From CAVPOO01 sp963707015 (GTDB taxonomy: Bacteria > Pseudomonadota > Gammaproteobacteria > Thiohalobacterales > Thiohalobacteraceae), in contig CAVPOO010000004.1 of the NCBI GenBank assembly GCA_963707015.1, forward strand, positions 1 through 64,000: DNA of 64,000 bases. The letters run 5' to 3'. The translations under genes and the position numbers were made by a program. Numbering within the stretch: position 1 is the first letter of the stretch; the number at the start of each line of letters is the position of its first letter. Shown here one piece after another: positions 7,059 through 16,072 of the stretch. The notes beneath the pieces are model-generated. The model did not search any database and had not been told where the DNA came from. It saw nothing but the letters and a program-made list of their open reading frames with translations.

Positions 7059-8032
7059 TCAAATATCTCAACGATACCGGTAACCTTGCCCGCCTCGTTG
7101 GTCGCTATCAGCGCCTTGATCTTGGTGTCGATCATCAGCTTTTCGGCGTCGACGAGCATGAGCTCTTCCGACACCGTCTTCGGGCCGCGGGTCATGAAAT
7201 CATCGACGGGGTGATCCAGCGAGTCGAGGCCCTTGAGCATGGCGCGCCGCAGGTCGCCGTCGGTGATAATGCCTTCGAGCCGCTCACCCTCCATGATCAG
7301 CGCCAGTCCCATACGGCCATCGGTCATGGTCAGCAGGGAATCCCGCAACGAGGCGCCCTTGGGGATAATCGGCAGGCGTCTGTGCATCACGTCCTTCACC
7401 CGTGTCAGCAGCCGGCGGCCCAGACTGCCGCCGGGATGAAACCGTGCAAAGTCATCCGGCTTGAAGTTGCGCAGCTTGATGAGTGACACCGCCAGCGCAT
7501 CGCCCATTGCCATGGTGGCCAGTGTCGAGGTGGTCGGCGCCAGATTGTTGGGGCAGATTTCGCGTTCGACGCTGATGTCCAGCACGACGTCCGAATGCCT
7601 GGCGAGCGTGGATGCCTTGTTGCCCACCATGCTCACGATGAAATTACCGAAATGCTCCAGTGAGGGAATGAGCTGGATCACCTCTTCCGTTTCACCGCTG
7701 TAAGAGATGAGAATCAGCAGATCCTCGGACGTGATCATACCCAGATCACCGTGAAAGGCCTCGGCCGGATGCAGGAAGAAGCTCGGCGTCCCCGTGGAGG
7801 CGAAGGTTGCCGCCATCTTCTTGCCGACCAGACCCGACTTGCCCATGCCACAGATGATGACCCGACCCCGCGTGTTGAGGGCCGCCTGAACGGCACGCAC
7901 GAACTCCTCCCCAAGCTTCGCCGCCATCTTGTCAATGGCATCGCTCTGGGTCAGGAGCGCCTCCTTGGCGATAGCCAGGATATCCTGCCGGCTACCGGAC
8001 TGGGTTTCGTCTTGTGCGAGCGGTTGGGGCAT
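7055..8032 (-). CDS. kdsD: D-arabinose 5-phosphate isomerase
   Basis: A 325-residue cytosolic enzyme converting ribulose 5-phosphate to arabinose 5-phosphate for Kdo synthesis in LPS. The SIS domain (about 45-180) has IICGMGKSGLVGKKMAATFA, STGTPSFFLHPAEAFHGDLG and ISYSGETEE. Two CBS domains follow (about 205-320) with VMHRRLPIIP, GIITDGDLRRAML and VDDFMTRGP. It ends VTGIVEIFD, a few residues shorter than E. coli KdsD, with its TAG lying in the CTAG edge of element A1. The 5-prime leader is a 7-bp repeat array beginning three bases before the ATG, so no Shine-Dalgarno sequence is visible. It lies downstream of lptF-lptG. Confidence 0.95.
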   Translation of the reverse strand: MPQPLAQDETQSGSRQDILAIAKEALLTQSDAIDKMAAKLGEEFVRAVQAALNTRGRVIICGMGKSGLVGKKMAATFASTGTPSFFLHPAEAFHGDLGMITSEDLLILISYSGETEEVIQLIPSLEHFGNFIVSMVGNKASTLARHSDVVLDISVEREICPNNLAPTTSTLATMAMGDALAVSLIKLRNFKPDDFARFHPGGSLGRRLLTRVKDVMHRRLPIIPKGASLRDSLLTMTDGRMGLALIMEGERLEGIITDGDLRRAMLKGLDSLDHPVDDFMTRGPKTVSEELMLVDAEKLMIDTKIKALIATNEAGKVTGIVEIFD

Positions 8033-8034
8033 GG

Positions 8035-8243
<209 letters not shown>

Positions 8244-8249
8244 ATTTCC

Positions 8250-9317
8250 TCACCCCATCCGTCGCAGCAGAAGCAGGGCAAAGCCGACGATAACCACCAC
8301 CGGTGTCAGGGCAATCAAGGGTGGACTGAGGTTAAACAACAGGCCGAGGTTGGCGGTAATCTGATTTAACAGGAAAAACACGATGCCCACCGCGGCGCCG
8401 AGCGCCAGTTGCTGGCCGAAATTGGGGCTGCGTAACGAGCCGAACCCGAAAGGCACTGCGAGTATCGCCATCGCGCCGGCACTCAGCGGCAGCGCCACCT
8501 TCTGCCAGAAGGTCAGCTCAAAGCGGTTGGACGTCTGCTCGGTCTCCTTGAGATAGCGGACGTACTGGTACAGATCACTCGGTGCGAGGCTGTTCGCCGG
8601 CAGCTGAAAATCTTTCAGCTGCTTGTGTTTCAGGAAGGAATGCCAGCGCATGTTGGCGCGGTGCTGGTTAATCACCAGGTCGTCAGTGAAGATCTTCTGG
8701 TGCACGTTCTCGAGCTGCCACTCCGGTGATTCGCGCACGTCGGCCCGGTCAGCGTACACATAGCTGCGCAGCTTGCCGTCGTCCCCGAACTCATAGAGTT
8801 CCACCAGGGCGGGAATCTGGCCATGCTCCATCATTCGGACACGCAACACCTGATGTTCATCCCGCGCCCAGAATCCCTTTCCCTGGACGACGTCTTCTGT
8901 TTCATTCTTTGCAACCATGCGTTTTTTTTCGGCCAGTTGATGCAGCGGGGGCGCACCGAACTCGGCCAGCAGCGCGAGCGCGACGACCAGCACCAGCGCA
9001 AGCTTGCCGACCGACCAGGTAATGCGCCGCAGTGACACGCCGGCAGCCCGTATTGCGACCAGCTCGCTACCTTTCGCCAGGGCGCCCAGACCGACCAGAC
9101 CGCCCAGCAGGATGGTGACGGGCGCCAGTTCCAGGATGCGTTCGGGCAGGGTCAGTGCCGTGTACTCAATCGCATCGACCATGCGGTAGTTGCCATCTCC
9201 GACGTCTTCGAGCTCCTGCACAAAGGCGAGAAAACTGAACATCGTCAGCAATACCGTCAGGACGATGGCAAAGCCCTTGAGCAATGTGATGCTGATATAG
9301 CGATCGAGGATGCGCAT
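8250..9317 (-). CDS. lptG: LPS export ABC transporter permease LptG
   Basis: A 355-residue inner-membrane permease that, with LptF and LptB, extracts LPS from the inner membrane. The frame is open further upstream, but MRILDRYISITLLKGF at 9317 is the typical LptG start, five bases after the lptF stop. N-terminal membrane helices contain FLAFVQELEDVG and LAPVTILLGGLVGLGALAKG, then the SELVAIRAAGVSLRRI coupling segment. The middle is the periplasmic beta-jellyroll. C-terminal helices include LPLSAGAMAILAVPFGFG. Full length and intact. Confidence 0.95.
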   Translation of the reverse strand: MRILDRYISITLLKGFAIVLTVLLTMFSFLAFVQELEDVGDGNYRMVDAIEYTALTLPERILELAPVTILLGGLVGLGALAKGSELVAIRAAGVSLRRITWSVGKLALVLVVALALLAEFGAPPLHQLAEKKRMVAKNETEDVVQGKGFWARDEHQVLRVRMMEHGQIPALVELYEFGDDGKLRSYVYADRADVRESPEWQLENVHQKIFTDDLVINQHRANMRWHSFLKHKQLKDFQLPANSLAPSDLYQYVRYLKETEQTSNRFELTFWQKVALPLSAGAMAILAVPFGFGSLRSPNFGQQLALGAAVGIVFFLLNQITANLGLLFNLSPPLIALTPVVVIVGFALLLLRRMG

Positions 9318-9322
9318 TGGCG

Positions 9323-10399
9323 TCAGTGGCGCGACGGCCGCATCGCGCGCACCGGCTGCATCAAGAGGATAACCAGCACGATCAGCGGCACCACATAGAC
9401 CCACCAGATCCCCGGGAAGGTACCCACCCGCTCCTGTTCGACCCAGTTTCGCGCCACACCGGCAAGGTTGAAGAGCAAGGCGTAGACAACAATCGCCAGA
9501 ATCACCTTGGAGTGCCGACCCTGCCGGGCAGGCATGCGGCTCAGCGGGACTGCCAGCAGCGCCAGCAGGATGGTCGTCAGCGGTGTGGAGAGCCGCCACT
9601 GAAACTCAGCGATCTCCTTTGGCTTGCCCGACTCGGCCAGTTTGAGCGTCTTCTCCGCCCTGCGCTTGTAACTCACCGGTGGCGGACCACTCGAGAAATA
9701 CAGCTGCAGGGTACCGAACTTGAGGATCTGATCCTTCTGGCCAAAGCGGTCCAGCAGGTAGGCATAGCCATTCTCGAACTCGACGGGCCGCAACATCCCC
9801 TCCTCCGCCTCAGCGAGGTAAAGCGCTTCGGCCTGGATGATCCGGCTGCCAGTATGATCCCTGTCACTTTGCAGATAGACGCCACGCAGCCGCTTGTTGT
9901 TGCGGTCGATGCCCTCCGCATAAAGCACATAGTCACTGCGTTCCAGTTCGATAAACCGGCCGGTCTGCAACTTCTCGATATCCAGTTCGGCCATGGCACC
10001 GGCCTCGAGCTCGTAGCTCAGTCGGAATGCCCAGGGTCGACCGTAGACCGACAGGAACCCTACGATGAGGGCCACCACCAGCGCCAGGCGAAACACGGCG
10101 CCCAGGACGCGCAACTCACTGACACCCGACCCGGTGAGCGCCACCATCTCTGAATCGCGGTGCATGCGCCCGAGCCCGAAAACGATGGAAAAGTACAGTG
10201 CCGTGGGCAACAGAACCCCCAGCGCAATCACGGTGTTGAGCAGGATCACATAGGCGATCAGCTGCGGCTGCATCGCGCCGCTGGCGGCATCCGAGAGGAA
10301 CACCGCAGACGTGTAGCCGGCGAAGATCAGTACCAGCAGACTGACACCAATCAGCAGCGGCTTGAGAATCTCGCGAATAATGTAGCGCTCTATAATCAC
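9323..10399 (-). CDS. lptF: LPS export ABC transporter permease LptF
   Basis: A 358-residue permease partner of LptG. The chosen start is the GTG at 10399 because the protein then begins VIIERYIIREILKPLLIG, matching the usual LptF start. An in-frame GTG at 10447 would add 16 residues, and neither start has a good ribosome site. Membrane segments at both ends flank a periplasmic domain. SEMVALTGSGVSELRVLG is the cytoplasmic coupling helix, and LLALLAVPLSRM and VVYALLFNLAGVARNW are typical C-terminal helices. It lies directly upstream of lptG in one operon; a heptamer tract begins 16 bases beyond the longer start. Confidence 0.93.
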   Translation of the reverse strand: MIIERYIIREILKPLLIGVSLLVLIFAGYTSAVFLSDAASGAMQPQLIAYVILLNTVIALGVLLPTALYFSIVFGLGRMHRDSEMVALTGSGVSELRVLGAVFRLALVVALIVGFLSVYGRPWAFRLSYELEAGAMAELDIEKLQTGRFIELERSDYVLYAEGIDRNNKRLRGVYLQSDRDHTGSRIIQAEALYLAEAEEGMLRPVEFENGYAYLLDRFGQKDQILKFGTLQLYFSSGPPPVSYKRRAEKTLKLAESGKPKEIAEFQWRLSTPLTTILLALLAVPLSRMPARQGRHSKVILAIVVYALLFNLAGVARNWVEQERVGTFPGIWWVYVVPLIVLVILLMQPVRAMRPSRH

Positions 10400-10462
10400 C
10401 GCGGTTCGGCTCGGGCCATCCGCCTCAACGCATACGGGGCGGGTCACTTACGATCTGGGGGA

Positions 10463-10568
<106 letters not shown>

Positions 10569-10925
10569 GGACAGCATAGGTTGCGCCAAAGCGGAGGGCA
10601 ATGCCCGCCACCGATTTGCCACGGAGGATGACTAACCTGGCGGTTGCATCAGTTTCCCGGCGAACACCATTTTCATATCGCCATGCCAGGCATGAAAGGG
10701 AATGCACCAGGTGGCTATGCAATTCACCTTCGGTGCAGTCCGTTATTTCTGCTTAGCTCGAGTTTCGCGCCAACGACACAAGGCGCATGTCGGGCTTCGC
10801 TCCTTTGCCCAACCTGCGTTTTCGCACGAGAGGGTAATCGTGTCTACCCTGTTGCTCCGTGGCTCTCACGGTTTGTGTCGCAGGTAAATCACGCGAAATA
10901 GACCCATGTGCGTCCAACTAAATCG
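10569..10925. other. Intergenic DNA without a recognised feature
   Basis: About 360 bases between two heptamer tracts. Short open frames exist on both strands but show no family motif, ribosome site or conserved context. No hairpin terminator or element arms were found. Confidence 0.4.
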
Positions 10926-11110
<185 letters not shown>

Positions 11111-11112
11111 CG

Positions 11113-12201
11113 GTGCCTCCCCTCGCCACCAGCATTCAAGCCCCGCCCTCGCAACAACCCCGCGCCTGGTTGCTGATCGGCCACAAAGCCGGTGACAACG
11201 CCCAGCTTCTGGCACTCGCCGAGGCGCTTGGCTGGCCGTTCGAAACCAGGCGCATGCGTTATCGACCCTGGGAACTACTCACCACGCTGCTGTCTGGTGC
11301 CAGCCTGGCGGGAATCAATCGCAGTCAATCCAGCCCCCTGGCACCACCCTGGCCGGATCTCGTGATCACCGCCGGGCGACGCAATGAATCCGTCGCGCGC
11401 TGGATACACAGGCAGTCGGGGGGCGCGACGCGGCTGGTGCACATCGGACGCCCCTGGGCCGCGCTCGACCAGTTCGACCTCATTATTACGACGCCGCAGT
11501 ACCAGCTGCCCGAACGCCCGAATATCCTCCACAACAGCCTGCCCCTGCACGCCATCACCCCGGCAGGTCTCGCGCAGGCAGCCAGTGACTGGGCACCACG
11601 CCTTGAACATCTTCCGCGACCCTGGATCGGCGTTCTGATCGGTGGAGACAGCGGGCCGTTTGTCTTCACCCCGGAGAAGGGCGCGCGACTCGGACGTCTG
11701 GTAAACGAACTGGCGACCCGGGACGGCGGCTCGCTGCTGATCACGGACAGCGCCCGGACCCCCGCCGCTGCCTTTGATGCCTTTGCGCAGCAACTGCAGG
11801 CCCCCGCCTGGATTTTTCGCTGGTCAGCCGGCGCCCGGGACAATCCCTACCGCGCCTACCTCGGCCTCGCCGATACACTGGTCGTCACCGGTGAAAGCAT
11901 GTCGATGATGACCGAGGCGAGCGCGACCGGCAAACCGCTGTATATCTTCGATCCCGCCGACGCCCCCGGCAAACCCTGGTGGCGGCACCCGCACAACTTT
12001 CGCTACAAGCCGCTCAGCCACCGCCTGGGCATGTGGCTGGGACCCAGACGCATGCTGCGTGACGTGAGGGGTATCCAGCAGCAGCTCGTCGCAACCGGCC
12101 GTGCGGCCTGGCTGGGAGACAGCTTCAAACCGGCAACCGAACCAACGGCCCTGGATGATCTGCACCGGGCCGTAGAACGGGTGAAGGCATTGTTCCCTTG
12201 A
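11113..12201 (+). CDS. ELM1/GtrOC1-family (COG3660) protein, copy 1
   Basis: A 362-residue protein of the mitochondrial-fission ELM1-like family, found in bacteria near LPS genes and thought to have a glycosyltransferase-like fold; its biochemical role is unknown. Typical segments are WLLIGHKAGDNAQLLALAEA, PPWPDLVITAGRRNESVA, RLVHIGRPWA, FDLIITTPQY, GVLIGGDSGPFVF, GGSLLITDSARTP, DNPYRAYLGLADTLVVTGES and SMMTEASATGKPLYIF. The only usable start is the GTG at 11113, directly after a heptamer tract and without a clear ribosome site. It is a paralogue of 32167-33225 and 39625-40758. Confidence 0.88.
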   Translation: MPPLATSIQAPPSQQPRAWLLIGHKAGDNAQLLALAEALGWPFETRRMRYRPWELLTTLLSGASLAGINRSQSSPLAPPWPDLVITAGRRNESVARWIHRQSGGATRLVHIGRPWAALDQFDLIITTPQYQLPERPNILHNSLPLHAITPAGLAQAASDWAPRLEHLPRPWIGVLIGGDSGPFVFTPEKGARLGRLVNELATRDGGSLLITDSARTPAAAFDAFAQQLQAPAWIFRWSAGARDNPYRAYLGLADTLVVTGESMSMMTEASATGKPLYIFDPADAPGKPWWRHPHNFRYKPLSHRLGMWLGPRRMLRDVRGIQQQLVATGRAAWLGDSFKPATEPTALDDLHRAVERVKALFP

Positions 12202-12271
12202 TCCGAGCAGGTATTGATGTATGGCCACGGAACCCACAGAATCCACAGCAGAATGTCACTGCCCCATGAAA
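12202..12271. other. Short spacer with half of a family A arm
   Basis: ATGGCCACGGAACCCACAGAATCC near 12220-12245 resembles one arm of the family A palindrome; the opposite arm is absent. It lies between the ELM1 stop and heptamer tract H4. Confidence 0.45.
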
Positions 12272-12422
<151 letters not shown>

Positions 12423-12425
12423 ACT

Positions 12426-13364
12426 CTACGCCCGCAACGCCATCGGTGGCTCGGGCGGCGGCGCCAGTGACGGGGTCCGCTCCAGCACTTCGAAGGCATC
12501 ATGCCGTACGTGGTTGTGTTTCATTTCATCCCGCAGCATGTCCTCGGTGACGAGGCCCTTCTCCACACACTCCTTTAACAGGCCGAAGAAAAACCGCTCC
12601 TGATTGGCATCCGGATGCCTGCTGTAATTGCCGAGGAATGCATATTCCCCAAACAGGCGTCGCCGTGCGCGCATCAGCCAGGCCACCGGCGGAAACAGAC
12701 GGAAGCGCTCGGCGGGCCGCCAGTCGACCGGCAGGCCGGTCTTCCAGGGCTGGGTCTTGCGGCGTGTGGTGTGGAGCATTTTGGTCTTGCGGGTGAGCCT
12801 GTCGAAATCATTCCATTCGTTCTCGAACAGCCCGATGCTCTCCCGAGGTTCCAGCTTGAGGCAGATCCAGGGCATGTAGTCGCGCTTGAATTCGAACATC
12901 TCGTTGAACTGCGCCTCCACCTTCCAGTGGGTGAGCCGCGTGTTGTCCAGCAGCATCACGCTGCTCGCCAGACAACGGTCGATCAGGCCCTTGGGACCCG
13001 AGCGCGGGCGGCACAGGATCGCCTTGCCCTGCATGTCACGCGACAGCAGTTCCCAGATGTCCGCGACGGCGAAGATATCCGGGTCGATCACCACGGCACG
13101 CCCCTGGTAGCCCATGAGCTCCGGCGGCATGAAGCGGGTTGGCGTGAAGGACTGCAGATCATCGTTCAACCACACGCGCTTGACCCCGTCGCGCAGATAC
13201 ATCTGGCCTTCGCGCGCCGCGAAGTAGGGGTAGTCCCGCATGTCGATGATGTGTACATCGAACTTGTCGTTGTGCCGGGAGTTGCGCCGCAAGGCATACT
13301 CGGCGACGAGCGCCCCGACAATCTGTTTGTGATTGGTCTGGATGAAGACGGCGTGGTCTTTCAT
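12426..13364 (-). CDS. Glycosyltransferase-like protein with DPD motif, copy 1
   Basis: A 312-residue protein, unassigned but probably a nucleotide-sugar transferase of the GT-A fold. It contains the DxD-like motif in GRAVVIDPDIFAVADIWELL, then SRDMQGKAILCRP, SSVMLLDNTRLTHW and KTQPWKTGLPVDW. The N-terminus AVFIQTNHKQIVGALVAEYA resembles the start of glycogenin/GT8-like folds. It is strongly similar along its whole length to 47753-48655. Its position among glycan genes supports a role in surface polysaccharide synthesis. No membrane segment is visible. Confidence 0.75.
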   Translation of the reverse strand: MKDHAVFIQTNHKQIVGALVAEYALRRNSRHNDKFDVHIIDMRDYPYFAAREGQMYLRDGVKRVWLNDDLQSFTPTRFMPPELMGYQGRAVVIDPDIFAVADIWELLSRDMQGKAILCRPRSGPKGLIDRCLASSVMLLDNTRLTHWKVEAQFNEMFEFKRDYMPWICLKLEPRESIGLFENEWNDFDRLTRKTKMLHTTRRKTQPWKTGLPVDWRPAERFRLFPPVAWLMRARRRLFGEYAFLGNYSRHPDANQERFFFGLLKECVEKGLVTEDMLRDEMKHNHVRHDAFEVLERTPSLAPPPEPPMALRA

Positions 13365-13828
13365 CGTGGTTACACCCTGGCTAAGCTGTTAATTGAGCGG
13401 AAATTGTATCATGCTGACATGCCATCTCAACGGCCGACCTTGATGTAGGTCATGGACATCGCGCGCTGGCCCTCGGGCTGTTTCAATCTGATGGTGACGG
13501 AGATGATGGCCACGGAATCCACGGAAGAACACGGAAAGAACCAATACCCATTCACTGCTTTCGCGCTAACTCCCTCTCCTTTATGTCCGCTTTTTGGTTA
13601 CATCGGGAGCACCCAAAGGGCATAAAAGGTTTGAGGAGAAGGAATTCCCCTTTGCACCGACTGGTGATTCGTCATGCCCTGCGTGCCATTACCCTCGTAA
13701 TCAGTTTTGTCTACATGACGTTACTGGTTCTCCACACAACTTAGGGGACAGCATTGACACCCCTTAGAATTTTTTCCGTGTTTTTCCGTGGATTCCGTGG
13801 CTATTATAAAAATACTCGCCCTTAGCTT

Positions 13829-14015
13829 GAATGGCACTTACCTGGGCGGTTCCACAATCGATGTAGGGTGGGTCAGGCACGCCGTTTGTGCCGTAACCCA
13901 CCGGATGTGCCGGCAGGCACTCATTAAAAAATGCGTTGTGTTGCTTCGCAACGCCTGGTGGGTTACGCAAAAAGCGCTAACCCACCCTACATTTCGACTT
14001 GAGTAAGTGCCATTC
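13829..14015 (+). mobile_element. Family B element, copy B1
   Basis: 187 bases bounded by GAATGGCACTTAC and GTAAGTGCCATTC. The interior is a large palindrome with GTAGGGTGGGT and ACCCACCCTAC arms. It is flanked by CCCTTAGCTT at 13819-13828 and at 14016-14025, a perfect 10-base duplication. No coding function is supported. Confidence 0.88.
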
Positions 14016-14025
14016 CCCTTAGCTT

Positions 14026-14212
14026 GAATGGCACTTACCTGGGCGGCTCCACAATCGATGTAGGGTGGGTTAGGCACGCCGTTTGTGCCGTAACCCACCG
14101 GATGTGCCGGCAGGCACTCATTAAAAAATGCGTTGTGTTGCTTCGCAACGCCTGGTGGGTTACGCAAAAAGCGCTAACCCACCCTACATTTCGACTTGAG
14201 TAAGTGCCATTC
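14026..14212 (+). mobile_element. Family B element, copy B2 (tandem with B1)
   Basis: 187 bases nearly identical to B1. It is flanked by CCCTTAGCTT on the left and CCCTCAGCTT on the right (14213-14222). The tandem state fits either insertion at the same target or unequal duplication of element plus target repeat. Confidence 0.88.
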
Positions 14213-14260
14213 CCCTCAGCTTGCTTTGTCAGCATAAGTTATTATCACGTTGAAAAAGTA

Positions 14261-15511
14261 CTAACTGCCCAGTTCGTGGTAAAGGTCTGCATAGCGATCC
14301 AGGCTGCGTTCGAGCGCCATCGTCTCCTCGACCCAGCGCCGCCCCCGCCGCCCCTGCTCCAGGCACCGCTCAGGGCTCGCCAGCAGATCGGCCAGCTTTG
14401 CCGCGAGTGCCTCGGCATGCGGCTCCGAGAGCAGGTAATGCTGGTCCGCGATACCGATGTCACGCGAAAGCCCGATGTAGGGGGTGACGATCACCGGCAG
14501 CGATGTGGCCATCGCCTCCAGAACCGAGTTCGGCAGACCTTCCCGCTCGGAGGCGAGCACCAGCACATCGGATGCCCTCAAGTAGGCCTCCACGTCATCG
14601 ACGATGCCGGTAAAGTGAACCTGCCCCGGCACACCCGATGCACGCGCAAGCGCGTCGAGCCGCCGCCGGAAATGGGCCAGCCTGGGGTGCTCCAGGTGGG
14701 TCTGCGGTCCAACAAACAGGACATGGGCGCGGGGAAACCGCGCTATGATCCTGAGCCAGGCCTCCAGCAGCATATCGCCGCCTTTGCGCGGGATAACCGC
14801 GCCGACGGCGCAGATCACCGGATCCGAGGCCTCGATTCCCAGCGCCTCACGCAACCTGTGCCGGTCGCCTCCGTCCGTCTCCGGATGGAAACGCGCCAGA
14901 TCGGTACCATTGGGAATCACCTCGATGCGTGTGGTGACGCCAAGCTCGCGGACCATGTCCCGCAGCGGTGAGTTGTTCGTGATAATGCAGTCGAGCTGGT
15001 TGTACAGGCGCTTCAGGTTCGACTTCCACAGGATGCGCTTGTGCGGTTTTCGCGAGTTATTTGTCGGGGCAATGGTCAGGGCATACACCAGCGGGATCCG
15101 CATGGCCCGCAGGCGCATCAGCCAGGGGATCACCCGCGGTCTCAGGTTATTCAACATCTGCAGGACGTCGGGACGTGATTCCGGCTGCCGGCAGCACTGC
15201 AGCAGGGTCTGGTTATAAATGATCGTGCGCCGCCAGCCCGTACGGTCGGGGAGCCTTACCCGGTACGCGGGAGCGCCGTTGATGGCCTGCGGGCCGAAGC
15301 GATAGCCCGGTCGATAGGCGAGCCAGTCTTCCTGAATGTCCGTCCCGGCAATTTCCTTTTTCGTTGGCGTGCCGGTGAGGATGTGGGTATCGATCCCCCG
15401 CTCCAGAAATCCCGGCAGATAGCCCAGGAAGCGCAGCTGAACCCCGCCATAGGCGGGAAACAGCGAGGGTGAAGCCAGACACAATCGAGTGCTTCGATTG
15501 GAGGTGTGCAT
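14261..15511 (-). CDS. Glycosyltransferase family 4 (GT-B), copy 1
   Basis: A 416-residue cytosolic GT-B enzyme expected to transfer a sugar from a nucleotide donor to a growing glycan. The N-terminal acceptor part has CLASPSLFPAYGGVQLRFLG. The C-terminal donor part has VIPNGTDLARFHPE, AVGAVIPRKGGDMLLEAW, ASEREGLPNSVLEAMA (the E-x7-E motif) and PVIVTPYIG. It is closely similar to 18910-20190. Element A2 supplies its TAG stop codon and element A3 begins two bases upstream of its ATG, so both borders of the gene are element DNA. Confidence 0.92.
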   Translation of the reverse strand: MHTSNRSTRLCLASPSLFPAYGGVQLRFLGYLPGFLERGIDTHILTGTPTKKEIAGTDIQEDWLAYRPGYRFGPQAINGAPAYRVRLPDRTGWRRTIIYNQTLLQCCRQPESRPDVLQMLNNLRPRVIPWLMRLRAMRIPLVYALTIAPTNNSRKPHKRILWKSNLKRLYNQLDCIITNNSPLRDMVRELGVTTRIEVIPNGTDLARFHPETDGGDRHRLREALGIEASDPVICAVGAVIPRKGGDMLLEAWLRIIARFPRAHVLFVGPQTHLEHPRLAHFRRRLDALARASGVPGQVHFTGIVDDVEAYLRASDVLVLASEREGLPNSVLEAMATSLPVIVTPYIGLSRDIGIADQHYLLSEPHAEALAAKLADLLASPERCLEQGRRGRRWVEETMALERSLDRYADLYHELGS

Positions 15512-15512
15512 C

Positions 15513-15776
15513 CTAGTACGCTTTCAACTCGATCGTTGCGGATGCTGGCAAATCAAGCTGAGTGCCAGTGTTTTTATGATAGCCACGGAATCCACGGAAA
15601 AACACGGAAAAATTCCAAGAAGGCTCTGATTAATCCGTCATGCCGGACCCCGGATTGCGTCCGGGATGACCGTGCGCCGGAATGGTGGCACAGGAATTAA
15701 TGGGTATTCCTTCTTTCCGTGTTTTTCCGTGGATTCCGTGGCCATAATCTCCTTCATCATCAGTTTGAAAAAGCAC
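15513..15776. mobile_element. Family A element (A3)
   Basis: Left end CTAGTACGCTTTCAACTC; left arm AGCCACGGAATCCACGG near 15587; right arm TTCCGTGGATTCCGTGGC near 15728; right end CATCAGTTTGAAAAAGCACG. Between the arms is a REP-like hairpin (CCGGACCCCGGATTGCGTCC). It forms the entire 5-prime leader of the glycosyltransferase at 14261-15511. Confidence 0.8.
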
Positions 15777-16072
15777 GAGGACCTGTCTGTACCAGGCGCA
15801 CTGGATCGAAACAGCCCGCACGAGCCAGCGCGTCATCGCGAGGTACATGAGAGAGGCTTCCGGGGCACTCGGATCGCCTGTGAAAACGGACCCGGCAATC
15901 CTGAGGGATGAATCGGCCGGAGTCTAGCGCCCGCTCAGCCGGGTGTCAAAGCACCGGCCCCGTTCCCTGCCGCGCGCGACGGCACCTTAATTGTTGAAAA
16001 ACAGGGCGCATGGTGGCAGCCTGAGCGTCCCGTTCCCCTGACTGCCTTGACGCATCCACCGGGAGACCCCCT

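Larger units (their letters stand above)
13474..14264. mobile_element. Composite family A element (A2) carrying a long core and two nested B elements
   Basis: Left end near TTTCAATCTGATGGTGACGG, left arm GGCCACGGAATCCACGG at 13509, and right arm TTCCGTGGATTCCGTGGC near 13785-13803. A core of about 235 bases between the arms is homologous to the core of A4 but inverted. The right flank AAATACTCGCCCTTAGCTT is interrupted by two tandem B elements and resumes at 14221 as GCTTTGTCAGCATAAG, ending AAAAAGTACTAA. The last bases supply the stop codon of the minus-strand glycosyltransferase at 14261. Confidence 0.75.

Noticed and set aside
7055..7070. kdsD truncated by insertion of element A1
   Set aside because: The product is a few residues shorter than E. 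coli KdsD. However, CTAG is present at both edges of the element, so removing it and one CTAG leaves the same in-frame TAG; the insertion probably did not shorten the protein.
13838..14235. Open frames inside the B elements
   Set aside because: The frames arise from the palindrome and repeat identically in each copy; stop-free stretches are short and have no start signals.
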